Assembly (NCBI RefSeq): GCF_026013615.1
Contig: NZ_JAPDPI010000017.1
Coordinates: 46,482 to 110,481 of the forward strand
Reading direction: 5' to 3'
DNA length: 64,000 bases
Source of the DNA: Plebeiibacterium marinum
GTDB taxonomy: Bacteria > Bacteroidota > Bacteroidia > Bacteroidales > Marinilabiliaceae
Position numbers and translations under genes: made by a program. The notes under the pieces are model-generated. The model made no database searches. It was not told the DNA's origin and worked only from the letters and a program-made list of their open reading frames with translations. This document shows positions 29,579-38,833 of this stretch, piece by piece (the first letter of the stretch is position 1; each line of letters opens with the position of its first letter).

Positions 29579-30681
29579 TTTTTTCTTTGTTCCTCTAAAA
29601 CTCTGGCAACCTTTAAAAGTGCAAACTCAACATGCAACCTTTTGTTTTTAGCTACCCTGTATTGCAAATCACAACTGTTAGTAATCTCCAGGGCATCAAT
29701 CAAAAAGTTGATGGTACTCTTTTGAGCCTGCTCTGCATATTTTTCTTTCACTTTTGCACCAACATCAAGTAATTGAACTGTTGCCGTATCTTTACAAACC
29801 AACAAATCCCTTAAATGGGAACTCAAACCCGAAATAAAATGATGTGCATCGAACCCCCTTTTTAATATTTCATCAAATATCAATAAAGTTTGGGTTGTAT
29901 CTTCTGCTAAAAAAGCATCTACCAACTTAAAATAAAAGTCGTAATCAAGAACATTCAGGTTATCGATTACCTGCTGATAACTGATTGACTTTCCTGAAAA
30001 GGCTACAATCTGATCAAAAATAGACAGGGCATCACGCATGGCTCCGTCAGCTTTTTGAGCAATAACCGTCAAACCTTCTTCTTCAACTGAAATACCTTCA
30101 CTTTGTGCTACATATTGCAAATGGCCAACTCCATCTTCGATAGTTATCCTATTGAAATCATAAATTTGACACCTGGATAAAATTGTAGGCAATATCTTGT
30201 GCTTTTCTGTAGTAGCCAGAATAAAAATGGCATGCTTAGGAGGTTCTTCCAATGTTTTCAGGAAAGCATTAAAAGCAGCCTGTGACAACATATGAACCTC
30301 ATCGATAATATATACACTGTATGAACCAACTTGAGGCGGAACGCGGACTTTATCAATCAAACTTCTGATATCCTCTACAGAGTTATTGGAGGCACCATCC
30401 AGTTCGTGAATATTGTACGACCTGTTTTCATTGAAGGATTTGCATGACTCACACTCATTACAGGCTTCAAAATCGTCAGTAATATTTGAACAATTGATGG
30501 TTTTTGCAAAAATACGGGCACAGGTAGTTTTTCCTACACCCCTTGGTCCGCAAAACAAGTATGCATGAGCCAACTGGCTCCCTTTTATAGCATTCTTTAA
30601 TGTTGTAGTAATATTCTGCTGTCCTACAACTGAAACAAACGTTGAAGGACGGTACTTACGGGCTGATACAATATAATCCAT
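29575..30681 (-). CDS. dnaX: DNA polymerase III clamp-loader subunit DnaX (gamma form)
   Basis: AAA+ ATPase of the sliding-clamp loader. Domains are the ATPase with Walker A CGPRGVGKTTCAR (residues ~44-56), a four-Cys zinc module CSNITDDFEACNECESC, Walker B IIDEVHML, sensor 1 LATTEKHKILPTILSRC with the SRC arginine finger, and the lid and collar domains up to residue ~365. It ends at TAA 29575 after QRKK, directly at an A-AAA-AAG heptamer, giving a 368-residue gamma. In most Bacteroidota the reading continues to ~600 residues. Divergent promoter region faces topB. See the tau part downstream. Confidence 0.93.
   Translation of the reverse strand: MDYIVSARKYRPSTFVSVVGQQNITTTLKNAIKGSQLAHAYLFCGPRGVGKTTCARIFAKTINCSNITDDFEACNECESCKSFNENRSYNIHELDGASNNSVEDIRSLIDKVRVPPQVGSYSVYIIDEVHMLSQAAFNAFLKTLEEPPKHAIFILATTEKHKILPTILSRCQIYDFNRITIEDGVGHLQYVAQSEGISVEEEGLTVIAQKADGAMRDALSIFDQIVAFSGKSISYQQVIDNLNVLDYDFYFKLVDAFLAEDTTQTLLIFDEILKRGFDAHHFISGLSSHLRDLLVCKDTATVQLLDVGAKVKEKYAEQAQKSTINFLIDALEITNSCDLQYRVAKNKRLHVEFALLKVARVLEEQRKK
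29578..29584 (-). promoter_or_regulatory. A-AAA-AAG slippery heptamer in dnaX
   Basis: On the dnaX strand the zero-frame codons are AGA AAA AAG TAA, which contain X-XXY-YYZ (A-AAA-AAG), the same heptamer used by E. coli dnaX. Ten bases later GGCTGA (29562-29567) can pair with TCAGCC (plus coordinates 29519-29524), or alternatively CTGAGTC (29559-29565) with GACTCAG (29510-29516), either of which could act as the stimulatory stem. Confidence 0.65.
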
Positions 30682-30756
30682 GTATATTTTTTTACTGAAC
30701 GCAAATATAAAATTTAAATATGTGGATAGAAAATTTTAGAAACCAATACGTAAAAC

Positions 30757-33120
30757 TTATTCATTGAACCTCAACTGATAATTTTCATCCCAATCAATAA
30801 ACCCCGTCACATTGGTTTTATCCTCCGACAAACTAAATCCTTTCAACTTGCCAGTTTTCCCTTTAAAAACAAGGGCTTCCATATGTGTTTGTGAAAGTTT
30901 CTTTTTCAAAAACTCGAAAGGAATTACAACACGGCAACCGTTGGCATAGTTTGAACATCCCCAGGCAGATTTGCCTTCAATAATTTTTCCTGTTTTACAC
31001 TTTGGACAAAGCAACTCTTTCTGCTCTTCTTCTTCTAAGCGAAGCTCAAAATGATCATCAAAGCTCACTACCCCATTCGCTTTCCCCCCATTTAATGCAA
31101 ACCCTTTTATCAATGGAGTTTTCCCTTTTAACACAAGCCCTTCTACCTGTTTATCGGTCAACTTTTTACCTAAAAACTCAAATGGAATCAAAGTTTTACA
31201 GCCCGATGCATAGGCTGAACATCCCCAGGCCGACTTTCCTTTCATCATTTCGCCTTTACCACACCGGGGACATGTAAGCGACTTGGACTTTTTCTCTTTT
31301 GTAGTAGTTTTCGGTTTTGTTTCCTGTTTTTCAACTTCCTCAATTATTATTTTTCCCTTCGAATAATCATTCTTCACCTGAAAAACCAAATCAGAAACCA
31401 TCTGTTTCAGCTCTGCCATAAAGTCTTTGGCCTCATATTCCCCGGTTTCAATCTGGCGTAGTTTTTTCTCCCAGATACCGGTTAATTCTGCCGATTTCAA
31501 CAAATCATTTGAAATAAACTCCATCAATTTAACCCCCATAGCTGTAGGGAGTACATTTTTTCGGACTTTATATATGTATTTTCTTTTAAAAAGCGTTTCA
31601 ATAATATTGGCACGAGTTGATGGACGCCCAATACCATTTTCTTTCATTAACTCCCTCAACTCATCATCATCCACCTGTTTTCCTGCCGTTTCCATTGCCC
31701 TTAACAAAGTTGCCTCGGTATAATATTTTGGCGGTTGAGTTTCCTTTTCCTGAAAATCTGGTTCATGAGGGCCGGATTCTCCTTTTACAAACTCAGGCAA
31801 AATTTTATCATCTCCATCTTTTTTACCGGCCATGGATTTATATACCACCCTCCAGTTTTCCTTAATAACCTGTTTTCCTGATGTTTTAAAATCCACATCC
31901 TCAACCTTCCCTAAAATGGTAGTGGTTGATATCTCACAATCGGGATAAAAATTGGCAATAAAGCGCCGTGTTACCATATCGTAAATAAGCTTCTCATCTC
32001 TCGACAAACTTTCGGGCGCAGTGACTCCTGTTGGAATTATAGCATGGTGATCAGTAACCTTTTTATCGTCGAAAACCTTTTTACTTTTCCGTATTTTGCT
32101 TTGAAGAAGAGGCTCAACCAAATCGTGGTATTGTTTTAAGCCTTTTAAGATCCCTCCTATTTTTGGATAAATATCATTACTTAAATAAGTAGTATCTACA
32201 CGAGGATATGTGGTCAATTTCTTTTCATACAAAGATTGAATACCTTTTAAAGTTTCATCTGCAGAAAGCGCAAACTTTTTGTTACATTCTACCTGAAGAG
32301 AAGTCAAGTCAAACAAGCGCGGTGGTGCTTCTTTACCGGGTTTCCGACTAAAATCGGTTACTTCAAAGGGTTTATCTTTGATTTTCTCAAGGGCTGAACT
32401 CCCCTCCTCTTTACTTGAGAATTTACCTTGAGCGGAGTTAAATGTTACGTCTTTATACACCGTTTTCAGTTCCCAGTAAGGTTCGGGAACAAAGTTTTCT
32501 ATTTCCAGATAGCGGTTTACGATCAATGCCAATGTAGGCGTTTGCACCCTGCCTATCGACAAAACAGTACCAGGTTGACTATATTTTATAGTATATAATC
32601 GGGTAGCATTAATTCCCAATAGCCAATCCCCTATGGCCCTGGAACTTCCTGCTGCATATAAGGAATCAAACCGGGCATTATCATAAAGTTTTTCAAACCC
32701 TTCACGAATGGCCTCTTCCGTTAATGAAGAAATCCACAACCGTTTTAAGTGCACCTTACAGCCAGCCTTTTGTAACACCCATCTTTGTATCACTTCTCCT
32801 TCCTGGCCGGCATCACCACAATTTATTACTTCCGTTGCTGATTTTACCAGTTTTTCAATAATCCCAAATTGCTTTTCAACACCCTTATTCTGAATCAGTT
32901 TTATCCCAAATTGTGAGGGTATAATTGGCAAAGTTCCCAGGTTCCATCGTTTCCACTCCCCCAGATAATCATGAGGCTCTTTCAGGGTACATAAATGACC
33001 AAACGTCCATGTAACCTGAAAATTATTTCCTTCATAATAACCATCTTTTCGGGAAGTTGCTCCAACAACTTTTGCTATTTCTCCTGCTACACTAGGTTTC
33101 TCGGCAATACAAACTCGCAT
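30757..33120 (-). CDS. topB: DNA topoisomerase III (TopB) with tandem C-terminal zinc/Toprim-C repeats
   Basis: Type IA topoisomerase that passes one DNA strand through another, chiefly for decatenation and recombination intermediates. The Toprim domain opens with MRVCIAEKPSVAGEIA and CGDAGQEGEVIQRWV (acidic metal site), the catalytic tyrosine is Y305 in TTYPRVDT, and the gate region carries ENGIGRPSTRA. The last ~170 residues hold two copies of a module: a CPRCGKGEMMKGKSAWGCS zinc motif plus IPFEFLGKKLT, repeated as CPKCKTGKIIEGKSAWGCS plus IPFEFLKKKLS. The 787-residue length is longer than E. coli TopB because of this tail. Confidence 0.95.
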   Translation of the reverse strand: MRVCIAEKPSVAGEIAKVVGATSRKDGYYEGNNFQVTWTFGHLCTLKEPHDYLGEWKRWNLGTLPIIPSQFGIKLIQNKGVEKQFGIIEKLVKSATEVINCGDAGQEGEVIQRWVLQKAGCKVHLKRLWISSLTEEAIREGFEKLYDNARFDSLYAAGSSRAIGDWLLGINATRLYTIKYSQPGTVLSIGRVQTPTLALIVNRYLEIENFVPEPYWELKTVYKDVTFNSAQGKFSSKEEGSSALEKIKDKPFEVTDFSRKPGKEAPPRLFDLTSLQVECNKKFALSADETLKGIQSLYEKKLTTYPRVDTTYLSNDIYPKIGGILKGLKQYHDLVEPLLQSKIRKSKKVFDDKKVTDHHAIIPTGVTAPESLSRDEKLIYDMVTRRFIANFYPDCEISTTTILGKVEDVDFKTSGKQVIKENWRVVYKSMAGKKDGDDKILPEFVKGESGPHEPDFQEKETQPPKYYTEATLLRAMETAGKQVDDDELRELMKENGIGRPSTRANIIETLFKRKYIYKVRKNVLPTAMGVKLMEFISNDLLKSAELTGIWEKKLRQIETGEYEAKDFMAELKQMVSDLVFQVKNDYSKGKIIIEEVEKQETKPKTTTKEKKSKSLTCPRCGKGEMMKGKSAWGCSAYASGCKTLIPFEFLGKKLTDKQVEGLVLKGKTPLIKGFALNGGKANGVVSFDDHFELRLEEEEQKELLCPKCKTGKIIEGKSAWGCSNYANGCRVVIPFEFLKKKLSQTHMEALVFKGKTGKLKGFSLSEDKTNVTGFIDWDENYQLRFNE

Positions 33121-33277
33121 TTTAACTCTAATAAATTTTCTCTGGATGCACGAAGATAATATTTCTGAATTAAACTAGTACCTCTTATTTCATATTATCA
33201 TTGATAGTGTTTATAAAAAACATTTAAGCGAGCTTTCTTAACCAGTTTTACTATTTTTGCACCAAAGTTTGCAAAAA

Positions 33278-33898
33278 ATGAAATTAAAAAAACTGATACC
33301 AGAACTGGCATCCGGAATTATTGATGCAGGTTTTGACAAAGAACCCAAAGAAATTCAATCCGCTTTTATCCCCAAAATTAAATCCGGAGTAGATATTTTT
33401 ATGCTTTCACCCAAAGGCTCCGGAAAAACAACGGCTTTAATTATTGGCACTATTCAAAAATTAAAAAGGGAATATGAAGAAGCTCCAAGGGCTATTATAA
33501 TTACTTCAACGCGGGATAAAGCTTTTGAACTTGAAGAACAATTTAAAATTTTGGGAAACCAAACTTCTTTGAGAACATTTGTAGCTTTTGATCAGGGAAT
33601 AATACAGTATCAAAAAGATGAAATATATGACGGCCTTGATGTTTTGATATGTACACCTAAACGCTTACAGGAATTGGTGAACATCAACGGGGTTCCCATG
33701 ACAAAAATTAACTTGATTGTAGTGGATGAGGCAGATGAAGTAATGGCCAGCCCTCATCATTCAATTATATATAGGATTGGTGACGGCATAAAAAAAGCAC
33801 AAGTTGTTTTTGCTGCTGAAGAATGGAATGTCAGGTTTGAAACTGTTGAAGAGCGATTGATGAAAAATCCTGTATTTATTGAACCATCTGTAGAATAG
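33278..33898 (+). CDS. Stand-alone RecA1 domain of DEAD-box helicase type
   Basis: 206 residues covering only the first of two helicase domains. The Q-motif region (KEIQSAFIPKIKSG), Walker A LSPKGSGKTTALI, motif Ib-like VLICTPKRLQEL and Walker B VVDEADEVM are all present. Motif III (SAT) is replaced by FAAEE, and no second RecA domain with motifs V and VI follows; the gene ends cleanly and the next gene is unrelated. It could bind ATP and RNA but not unwind by the standard mechanism. The ATG at 33278 is chosen because the upstream start is a TTG; a TATTTTTG -7 box lies at 33252-33259, which puts transcription start close to the ATG. Confidence 0.8.
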   Translation: MKLKKLIPELASGIIDAGFDKEPKEIQSAFIPKIKSGVDIFMLSPKGSGKTTALIIGTIQKLKREYEEAPRAIIITSTRDKAFELEEQFKILGNQTSLRTFVAFDQGIIQYQKDEIYDGLDVLICTPKRLQELVNINGVPMTKINLIVVDEADEVMASPHHSIIYRIGDGIKKAQVVFAAEEWNVRFETVEERLMKNPVFIEPSVE

Positions 33899-33983
33899 TA
33901 AGAAAATACCCTCCAATATTATTTTTTTAACAATAAAACCTATATTTGCAGCGGTTTATTAATTCATTAAAAGCTAAATACTA

Positions 33984-34448
33984 ATGAGTCAAACAATTAT
34001 CACTTGCTTCGAAGATTTAGAAGCACTAATAGGACAAGAGTTAGGAAAATCAGAATATCATACTATTACGCAGGAGCAAATTAATTTATTTGCAGAAGCA
34101 ACCATCGATCACCAATGGATACACACCGATCCGGAAAGAGCAAAAGCAGAATCTCCTTTTGGAGACACCATTGCGCATGGATATCTTACAATTTCTTTAT
34201 TGCCCCACTTATGGAGCCAGATTGTTGATGTTCAAAATCTAAAATTACAGGTTAATTATGGTATTGAAAGTTTAAAATTCAACAAGCCGGTAAAGGTAAA
34301 CTCTAAAGTTCGCCTGGTTGCAAAAGTAAACGAGGCCAAAAACCTTCGAGGAACTGTAAAAGCCGTTATTGGTGTTGTTTTGGAAATTGATGGAGAAAGA
34401 AAGCCAGCTTATGAAGCTGATGTAGTTTTCTTGTACCACTTCAAATAA
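33984..34448 (+). CDS. MaoC-family (R)-specific enoyl-CoA hydratase-like protein
   Basis: Hot-dog fold hydratase/dehydratase that adds water to enoyl-thioesters. The catalytic hydratase-2 motif is FAEATIDHQWIHTDPERA with the D…H dyad, followed by SPFGDTIAHGYLTISLLP. At 154 residues it is a single-domain MaoC/PhaJ-like protein. A TATATTTG -7 box at 33941-33948 lies 36 bases before the ATG. The gene ends at a strong hairpin. Whether it serves fatty-acid oxidation or another acyl-CoA route cannot be said from context. Confidence 0.88.
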   Translation: MSQTIITCFEDLEALIGQELGKSEYHTITQEQINLFAEATIDHQWIHTDPERAKAESPFGDTIAHGYLTISLLPHLWSQIVDVQNLKLQVNYGIESLKFNKPVKVNSKVRLVAKVNEAKNLRGTVKAVIGVVLEIDGERKPAYEADVVFLYHFK

Positions 34449-34470
34449 TCAGGAAGATAAAAAATATTTC

Positions 34471-34517
34471 AGACGGTTCTGTTAATTGAGAAATCAAATA
34501 ACAGAGCCGTCTTTTTA
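34471..34517 (+). terminator. Intrinsic terminator after the MaoC gene
   Basis: AGACGGTTCTGTTA (34471-34484) pairs with TAACAGAGCCGTCT (34499-34512) with one G-U, then a run of T. Confidence 0.85.
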
Positions 34518-34526
34518 TTTCGGAAT

Positions 34527-35711
34527 ATGGCAAAAAGCCTGCAATCAAATATTACAAAGCTTTATATTATTAAAATAGCAAAGTGGTTTATGCTAACCAT
34601 GCCTATTTTAATGTTGTTTTATAAAGATATGGGATTTAGCGACAGGGAGTCCTTTCAGCTTAAGGCCTTCTACTCCATCGCTATTGTTATATTCGAAATA
34701 CCTTCAGGATATGTTGCTGATGTTATCGGGCGAAAGAAAACCCTGATTGCCGGTTCAATACTAGGAACACTTGGATTTATTGTTTATGCCACCACTTCAG
34801 GTTACTTCTATTTTCTTATTGCAGAAATAATACTGGGGATTGGGCAAAGCTTCGTTTCCGGAGCTGACAGTGCCTTGTTATATGATTCCCTTAAAGGTAT
34901 GGACCGCGACAAAGAGTACATAAAATACGAGGGCAGAAACTTTACCGTTGGAAACTACGCCGAAGCAATAGCTGGATTATTAGGAGGTACCCTTGCGGCA
35001 ATACACATGCGATTGCCATTTATCCTGCAATCAGGAATTGCTTTTATGGCAGTACCAGCCTCTATATTATTAGTAGAACCAGGATTGTCAACAGGTAGAA
35101 AAAAACCAGGAATAAAGGATATTCTACATGTTGTATGGTACGCCATGGTAGAAAATGCAAAACTAAGATACAACCTGATATATTCCAGCATCATGGGTAC
35201 GGCAACTCTTACAATGGCATGGATATATCAATTATACTTAAACAATATCGGTTTCACTTCAACATTTATTGGGGCCACACATACTGTTTTAAATTTAATT
35301 GTTGGTACCACAACACTTTATGCATATAAGATTGAAGCAAAACTAAAACCTACTCTTACTATCTGGCTCACCTCAATTATCATTACCGGAAGTTATGTTA
35401 TAGCAGGTTTTATAAACTCTGCCTGGATATTAATTGTATTAGGTATTTTTTATTTTAGCCGAGGCATTGCAACCCCGGTTTTAAAGGATTATATAAACAG
35501 GATTACTTCAAGTGACATCAGGGCAACCGTACTTTCTATCAGGTCTCTTTTAATCCGTGCTTTCTTTGCCCTCATTGCTCCTTTTGTTGGATTTTTATCT
35601 GATAACTACGACAGGGCTTTTTCTATGAAAATAATTGGAATTGCATTTACAATATTGGTGGGATCTGTTATATTTTTGTTTTTAAATTCTCTAAAGGAAA
35701 ATGAAAATTAG
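34527..35711 (+). CDS. Major facilitator superfamily transporter
   Basis: Twelve-helix secondary transporter of 394 residues. The loop 2-3 motif appears as GYVADVIGRKKTLIAG (G-x-x-x-D-x-x-GRKK), strongly typical of MFS. The second half starts near residue 205 after a short charged loop (GRKKPGIKD). No residue pattern indicates a particular substrate. The ATG lies just 10 bases after the terminator of the MaoC gene, leaving little room for a separate promoter, so some read-through is likely. Confidence 0.88.
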   Translation: MAKSLQSNITKLYIIKIAKWFMLTMPILMLFYKDMGFSDRESFQLKAFYSIAIVIFEIPSGYVADVIGRKKTLIAGSILGTLGFIVYATTSGYFYFLIAEIILGIGQSFVSGADSALLYDSLKGMDRDKEYIKYEGRNFTVGNYAEAIAGLLGGTLAAIHMRLPFILQSGIAFMAVPASILLVEPGLSTGRKKPGIKDILHVVWYAMVENAKLRYNLIYSSIMGTATLTMAWIYQLYLNNIGFTSTFIGATHTVLNLIVGTTTLYAYKIEAKLKPTLTIWLTSIIITGSYVIAGFINSAWILIVLGIFYFSRGIATPVLKDYINRITSSDIRATVLSIRSLLIRAFFALIAPFVGFLSDNYDRAFSMKIIGIAFTILVGSVIFLFLNSLKENEN

Positions 35712-35744
35712 TCAGCCCAAACAGCATTAACCAACTATTTACTT

Positions 35745-36608
35745 TCAATCACCCAACAACAAGTCATCCAATGCCATATCCAAAGTTGGAAACTGAAAAG
35801 GATACCCCAGGTCCAACAACCTTTGAGGAACAACTTTCTGACCCTTTGTGAGCACATCTGCCCCATCCCCAAACATCAAACGAAGCAATCTCTCGGGCAT
35901 TTGCAAAAAAACAGGACGTTTTAAGCGCTTACCAATTCCCTTTGCCAACTCCCGGTTAGAAACCAGTTCTGGAGCTACAAGGTTATATACCCCCTTTGAT
36001 TCCGGATTTTTTAAAACATACCATACTGCAGAAAGGAAATCATTAATGTGAATAAAGGGAAATGCCTGATAACCATCTCCAATTGTTGCCCCAACCCCCA
36101 TCCTAAAAGAAGGTAACATTTTAGACAGAGCCCCGTCAAACTGATCCAATACAACACCCAGCCGCATTACAGCAAAACGGATATTTTCGTTTGCCAGGGG
36201 CGTAATAGCAGCTTCCCAATCCTTGCATACCCTGGCCAGAAAATCATCAGCATAATGATCTGAAAATTCATCATGTACATCATAAGTATCATAAATCCCA
36301 ACTGCCGAAGCCGACAAAACAATTTTAGGCTTGCTTTTAACCTGAACAAAAGCTTCTACCAACTGCTTGGTTGTGTTTATGCGACTATTATATATCTCTT
36401 TTTTGTATTTGCTCGTCCATCTCTTCATGATAGAAGCACCGGCTAGATTTACCAACATTTCAGAACCTTCGATCTTTTGAGCTATAGCCCCAACTCCTTT
36501 ATTTAAATCAGACCGGGATATGTTTTCAACAACATATCCATTGTCAAAAAAGAACTCTGACAACCTGGTTCCTAAAAAACCACTTCCTCCTGTTAAACAG
36601 ATCTTCAT
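35745..36608 (-). CDS. TIGR01777-family NAD-dependent epimerase/dehydratase
   Basis: Extended short-chain dehydrogenase related to E. coli YfcH and human SDR39U1. The N-terminal ICLTGGSGFLGTRL is the GxxGxxG nucleotide-binding motif; VNLAGASIMKRWTSKYKKEI, SASAVGIYD and LRLGVVLDQFDGAL-like segments are family hallmarks. A C-terminal DUF1731 region (RPVFLQMPERLLRLMFGDGADVLTKGQKVVP) is present. The length of 287 is standard. Cell role unknown in the family. It is alone on its strand and convergent with the MFS gene. Confidence 0.9.
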   Translation of the reverse strand: MKICLTGGSGFLGTRLSEFFFDNGYVVENISRSDLNKGVGAIAQKIEGSEMLVNLAGASIMKRWTSKYKKEIYNSRINTTKQLVEAFVQVKSKPKIVLSASAVGIYDTYDVHDEFSDHYADDFLARVCKDWEAAITPLANENIRFAVMRLGVVLDQFDGALSKMLPSFRMGVGATIGDGYQAFPFIHINDFLSAVWYVLKNPESKGVYNLVAPELVSNRELAKGIGKRLKRPVFLQMPERLLRLMFGDGADVLTKGQKVVPQRLLDLGYPFQFPTLDMALDDLLLGD

Positions 36609-36677
36609 ACTATAACAATCTCTATTCTGATTATATAAAATTACAACAAAAAGGTAAAGAATTACACGATTAACACA

Positions 36678-36872
36678 TCAAGACTCAAACATCAGCAATA
36701 CCTTATAAATCCCATATATTGAAACCAAACCAAAAACAACTTGTACTATCCGCAATACTCTTTTAAACCACTTGCCTGGATCAAGTCGCATTTGCCTTTT
36801 AATTACCCAGGGAAAAACAAACCATACAAAAAGGTTTAATACTATGATAAAGGATATAAAAAACAGTCTCAT
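36678..36872 (-). CDS. Small two-helix membrane protein downstream of cdaA
   Basis: 64 residues with two hydrophobic helices (FFISFIIVLNLFVWFVFPWVI and VLRIVQVVFGLVSIYGIYKVLL) around a basic loop (KRQMRLDPGKWFKRV). Not a family I recognise. Its ATG overlaps the last base of the cdaA stop region, so translation is probably coupled to that gene. It may be a membrane partner of the cyclase, but only position supports that. Confidence 0.65.
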   Translation of the reverse strand: MRLFFISFIIVLNLFVWFVFPWVIKRQMRLDPGKWFKRVLRIVQVVFGLVSIYGIYKVLLMFES

Positions 36873-37645
36873 TATTTAATTTCTTTTTCGAGTAATTGTT
36901 CTAATTCTTCCGGACTAACACCATGATTTATTTCTCCGGCGTGAAAAAATGATATACGTCCCGTTTCCTCTGAAACAACAATAGCCGAAGCATCTGTTGA
37001 CTCCGTAACCCCTAACGCAGCCCTATGTCGAAGGCCTAACTTTTTAGGCAAATCAAAACTCTGAGAAACCGGCAATATACAACCGGCTGCCTTAATTTTA
37101 TTCTGGGCTACAATTACTGCCCCATCATGCAAAGGACTGTTTTTAAAAAATATATTTTCTAACAGCCGGGAAGATATCACTCCATTAACCAATTCTCCCG
37201 TCTGCACATAATCAAGCATTTCCGATTTACGAGATATAACTATTATAGCTCCTGTTTTTGTTTTTGAAAGATTTTGACACGCTCTAACAATAGGCTTATT
37301 GTAAAAATTCATCACCCCTGTGGAGGGTGTTGAAAATATTTTTTCAAAAGAAAACCTGTTGGCTAAATTATATCTGGTTCCAAGCAGCAGAAAAAAACGT
37401 CTGATTTCTTGCTGAAACACAACTATCAATGCAATAACCCCAACATTTACAATATTATCCAGGATTGTAGCTGACAACTCCATATTGAGCGACCTTATTA
37501 AAAGCCACAAAACCACAAAGGCAAATAACCCAAAAAAGATATTCTGCGCCACTGTTCCCCTGATAAGCTTATATAATCGATGCATTAAATAAGCCACTAC
37601 AACAATGTCAACAATATCTATAAAACGTATATCTAAAAATGTCAT
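36872..37645 (-). CDS. cdaA: Membrane diadenylate cyclase CdaA
   Basis: Makes cyclic di-AMP from two ATP. Three N-terminal membrane helices (residues ~1-80) precede the DisA_N/DAC domain, where NSPLHDGAVIV holds the DGA motif and LGLRHRAALGV the RHR motif, both required for catalysis. The length of 257 residues is typical of CdaA/DacA. It starts three bases after folP, an arrangement common in Bacteroidota, and is followed by an overlapping small membrane protein gene. No CdaR-like regulator is seen next to it, unlike in Firmicutes. Confidence 0.95.
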   Translation of the reverse strand: MTFLDIRFIDIVDIVVVAYLMHRLYKLIRGTVAQNIFFGLFAFVVLWLLIRSLNMELSATILDNIVNVGVIALIVVFQQEIRRFFLLLGTRYNLANRFSFEKIFSTPSTGVMNFYNKPIVRACQNLSKTKTGAIIVISRKSEMLDYVQTGELVNGVISSRLLENIFFKNSPLHDGAVIVAQNKIKAAGCILPVSQSFDLPKKLGLRHRAALGVTESTDASAIVVSEETGRISFFHAGEINHGVSPEELEQLLEKEIK

Positions 37646-37648
37646 AAC

Positions 37649-38515
37649 CTACATTACTTTAAACGACTGGAGCTTTGTGTAAAGTTGCACACATTCTCTG
37701 GCCTCTTTAACATCATGAACCCTTAATATTTTAGCTCCATTTTGTAAAGATACCATATTCAACGCAGATGTACCATTTAAAGCCTCCTGGGGTGTACCGC
37801 CCAGCAATTTATAAATCATTGACTTTCGGGAAACACCTACTAAAATCGGAAGTTCAAATACCTTGAGTTCTTTTAAACGCTGCAAAATTTCATAATTATC
37901 ATCCACGGTTTTTCCAAATCCGAATCCTGGATCTAAAATAATATCATGCAATCCCTTTTGTTTTAAGAATTCAACTTTCTTTGATAAATAATCAATTAAC
38001 TCATAAATTATATCATTATCATACAATGGGTTATCCTGCATATTTTGCGGTATTCCCTTCATATGCATCATAATGTAAGGCACATTCAATTCCACAACGG
38101 TCTCCAGCATAGCCTCATCCATATCCCCTGCAGAGATATCATTAACAATATCAACTCCATGACGCTCAACAACAAACCGTGCTATATCTGCTCTAAAAGT
38201 ATCAACCGAAATAATAATATCAGGATATTTTTTCCTTATCATGCGCAAGGCATTATCCAGCCTTTTCAACTCATCGCTCTCTGAAATATGAACTGCTCCC
38301 GGCCTGGAAGAATATGCCCCTATATCGACAATATCAACACCTTCTTGCATCATTTGATCCACCCTTTTCATTATAGCTTCTTCATCGCTATACTTTCCGC
38401 CATCAAAAAATGAGTCGGTAGTTACATTAAGAATACCCATAACTTTTGGGATGGATAAATCCAATAGCTTTCCGTTGCAATTGATATATGATTTTTGTTT
38501 CAAATATTCTGTCAT
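37649..38515 (-). CDS. folP: Dihydropteroate synthase
   Basis: Condenses p-aminobenzoate with 6-hydroxymethyl-dihydropterin diphosphate in folate synthesis; the target of sulfonamides. VMGILNVTTDSFFDGGKY is the pterin-site signature, DIGAYSSRPGA (D-x-G-x-x-S-x-RPG) loop 2 is present, and GFGFGKTVDDNYEIL and VGVSRKSMIY follow in the usual order. At 288 residues the length is normal. First gene of the folP-cdaA-small membrane protein operon on the minus strand. Confidence 0.96.
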   Translation of the reverse strand: MTEYLKQKSYINCNGKLLDLSIPKVMGILNVTTDSFFDGGKYSDEEAIMKRVDQMMQEGVDIVDIGAYSSRPGAVHISESDELKRLDNALRMIRKKYPDIIISVDTFRADIARFVVERHGVDIVNDISAGDMDEAMLETVVELNVPYIMMHMKGIPQNMQDNPLYDNDIIYELIDYLSKKVEFLKQKGLHDIILDPGFGFGKTVDDNYEILQRLKELKVFELPILVGVSRKSMIYKLLGGTPQEALNGTSALNMVSLQNGAKILRVHDVKEARECVQLYTKLQSFKVM

Positions 38516-38770
38516 CTAATTTTTTCTTACAAATCAGGTGTAAAAATAACGATTTGGAATGAGTAGGTGAATATAATACCCACAAATTCAAAAATAACAT
38601 CCTAAATTTTATTTGGTAACTTATTTACTTTATTAACTATTTCCCGTAAATTAATATCCATTACACCTACAAGCCCATGGATAATGATATTCAACCATTA
38701 ATAACTACTCTTATAAATCCCCAGCTAAACATTTCTGAGAAACAAATGTTATATTCACATATCTATCTTT
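38516..38770. other. Intergenic stretch between divergent folP and efflux operons
   Basis: AT-rich DNA with no open gene. The efflux promoter lies at its right end; I see no matching -33/-7 pair for folP. Confidence 0.5.
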
Positions 38771-38801
38771 TTGGATATTTAGATTATTAAATCTATATTT
38801 G
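38771..38801 (+). promoter_or_regulatory. Promoter of the RND efflux operon
   Basis: Bacteroidota-type promoter: TTG at 38771-38773, 20 bases, then TATATTTG at 38794-38801. The tolC-like ATG is at 38834, giving a leader of about 27 bases. Confidence 0.75.
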
Positions 38802-38833
38802 ACACCATAAAACAAGAAATATTAATAATTACT

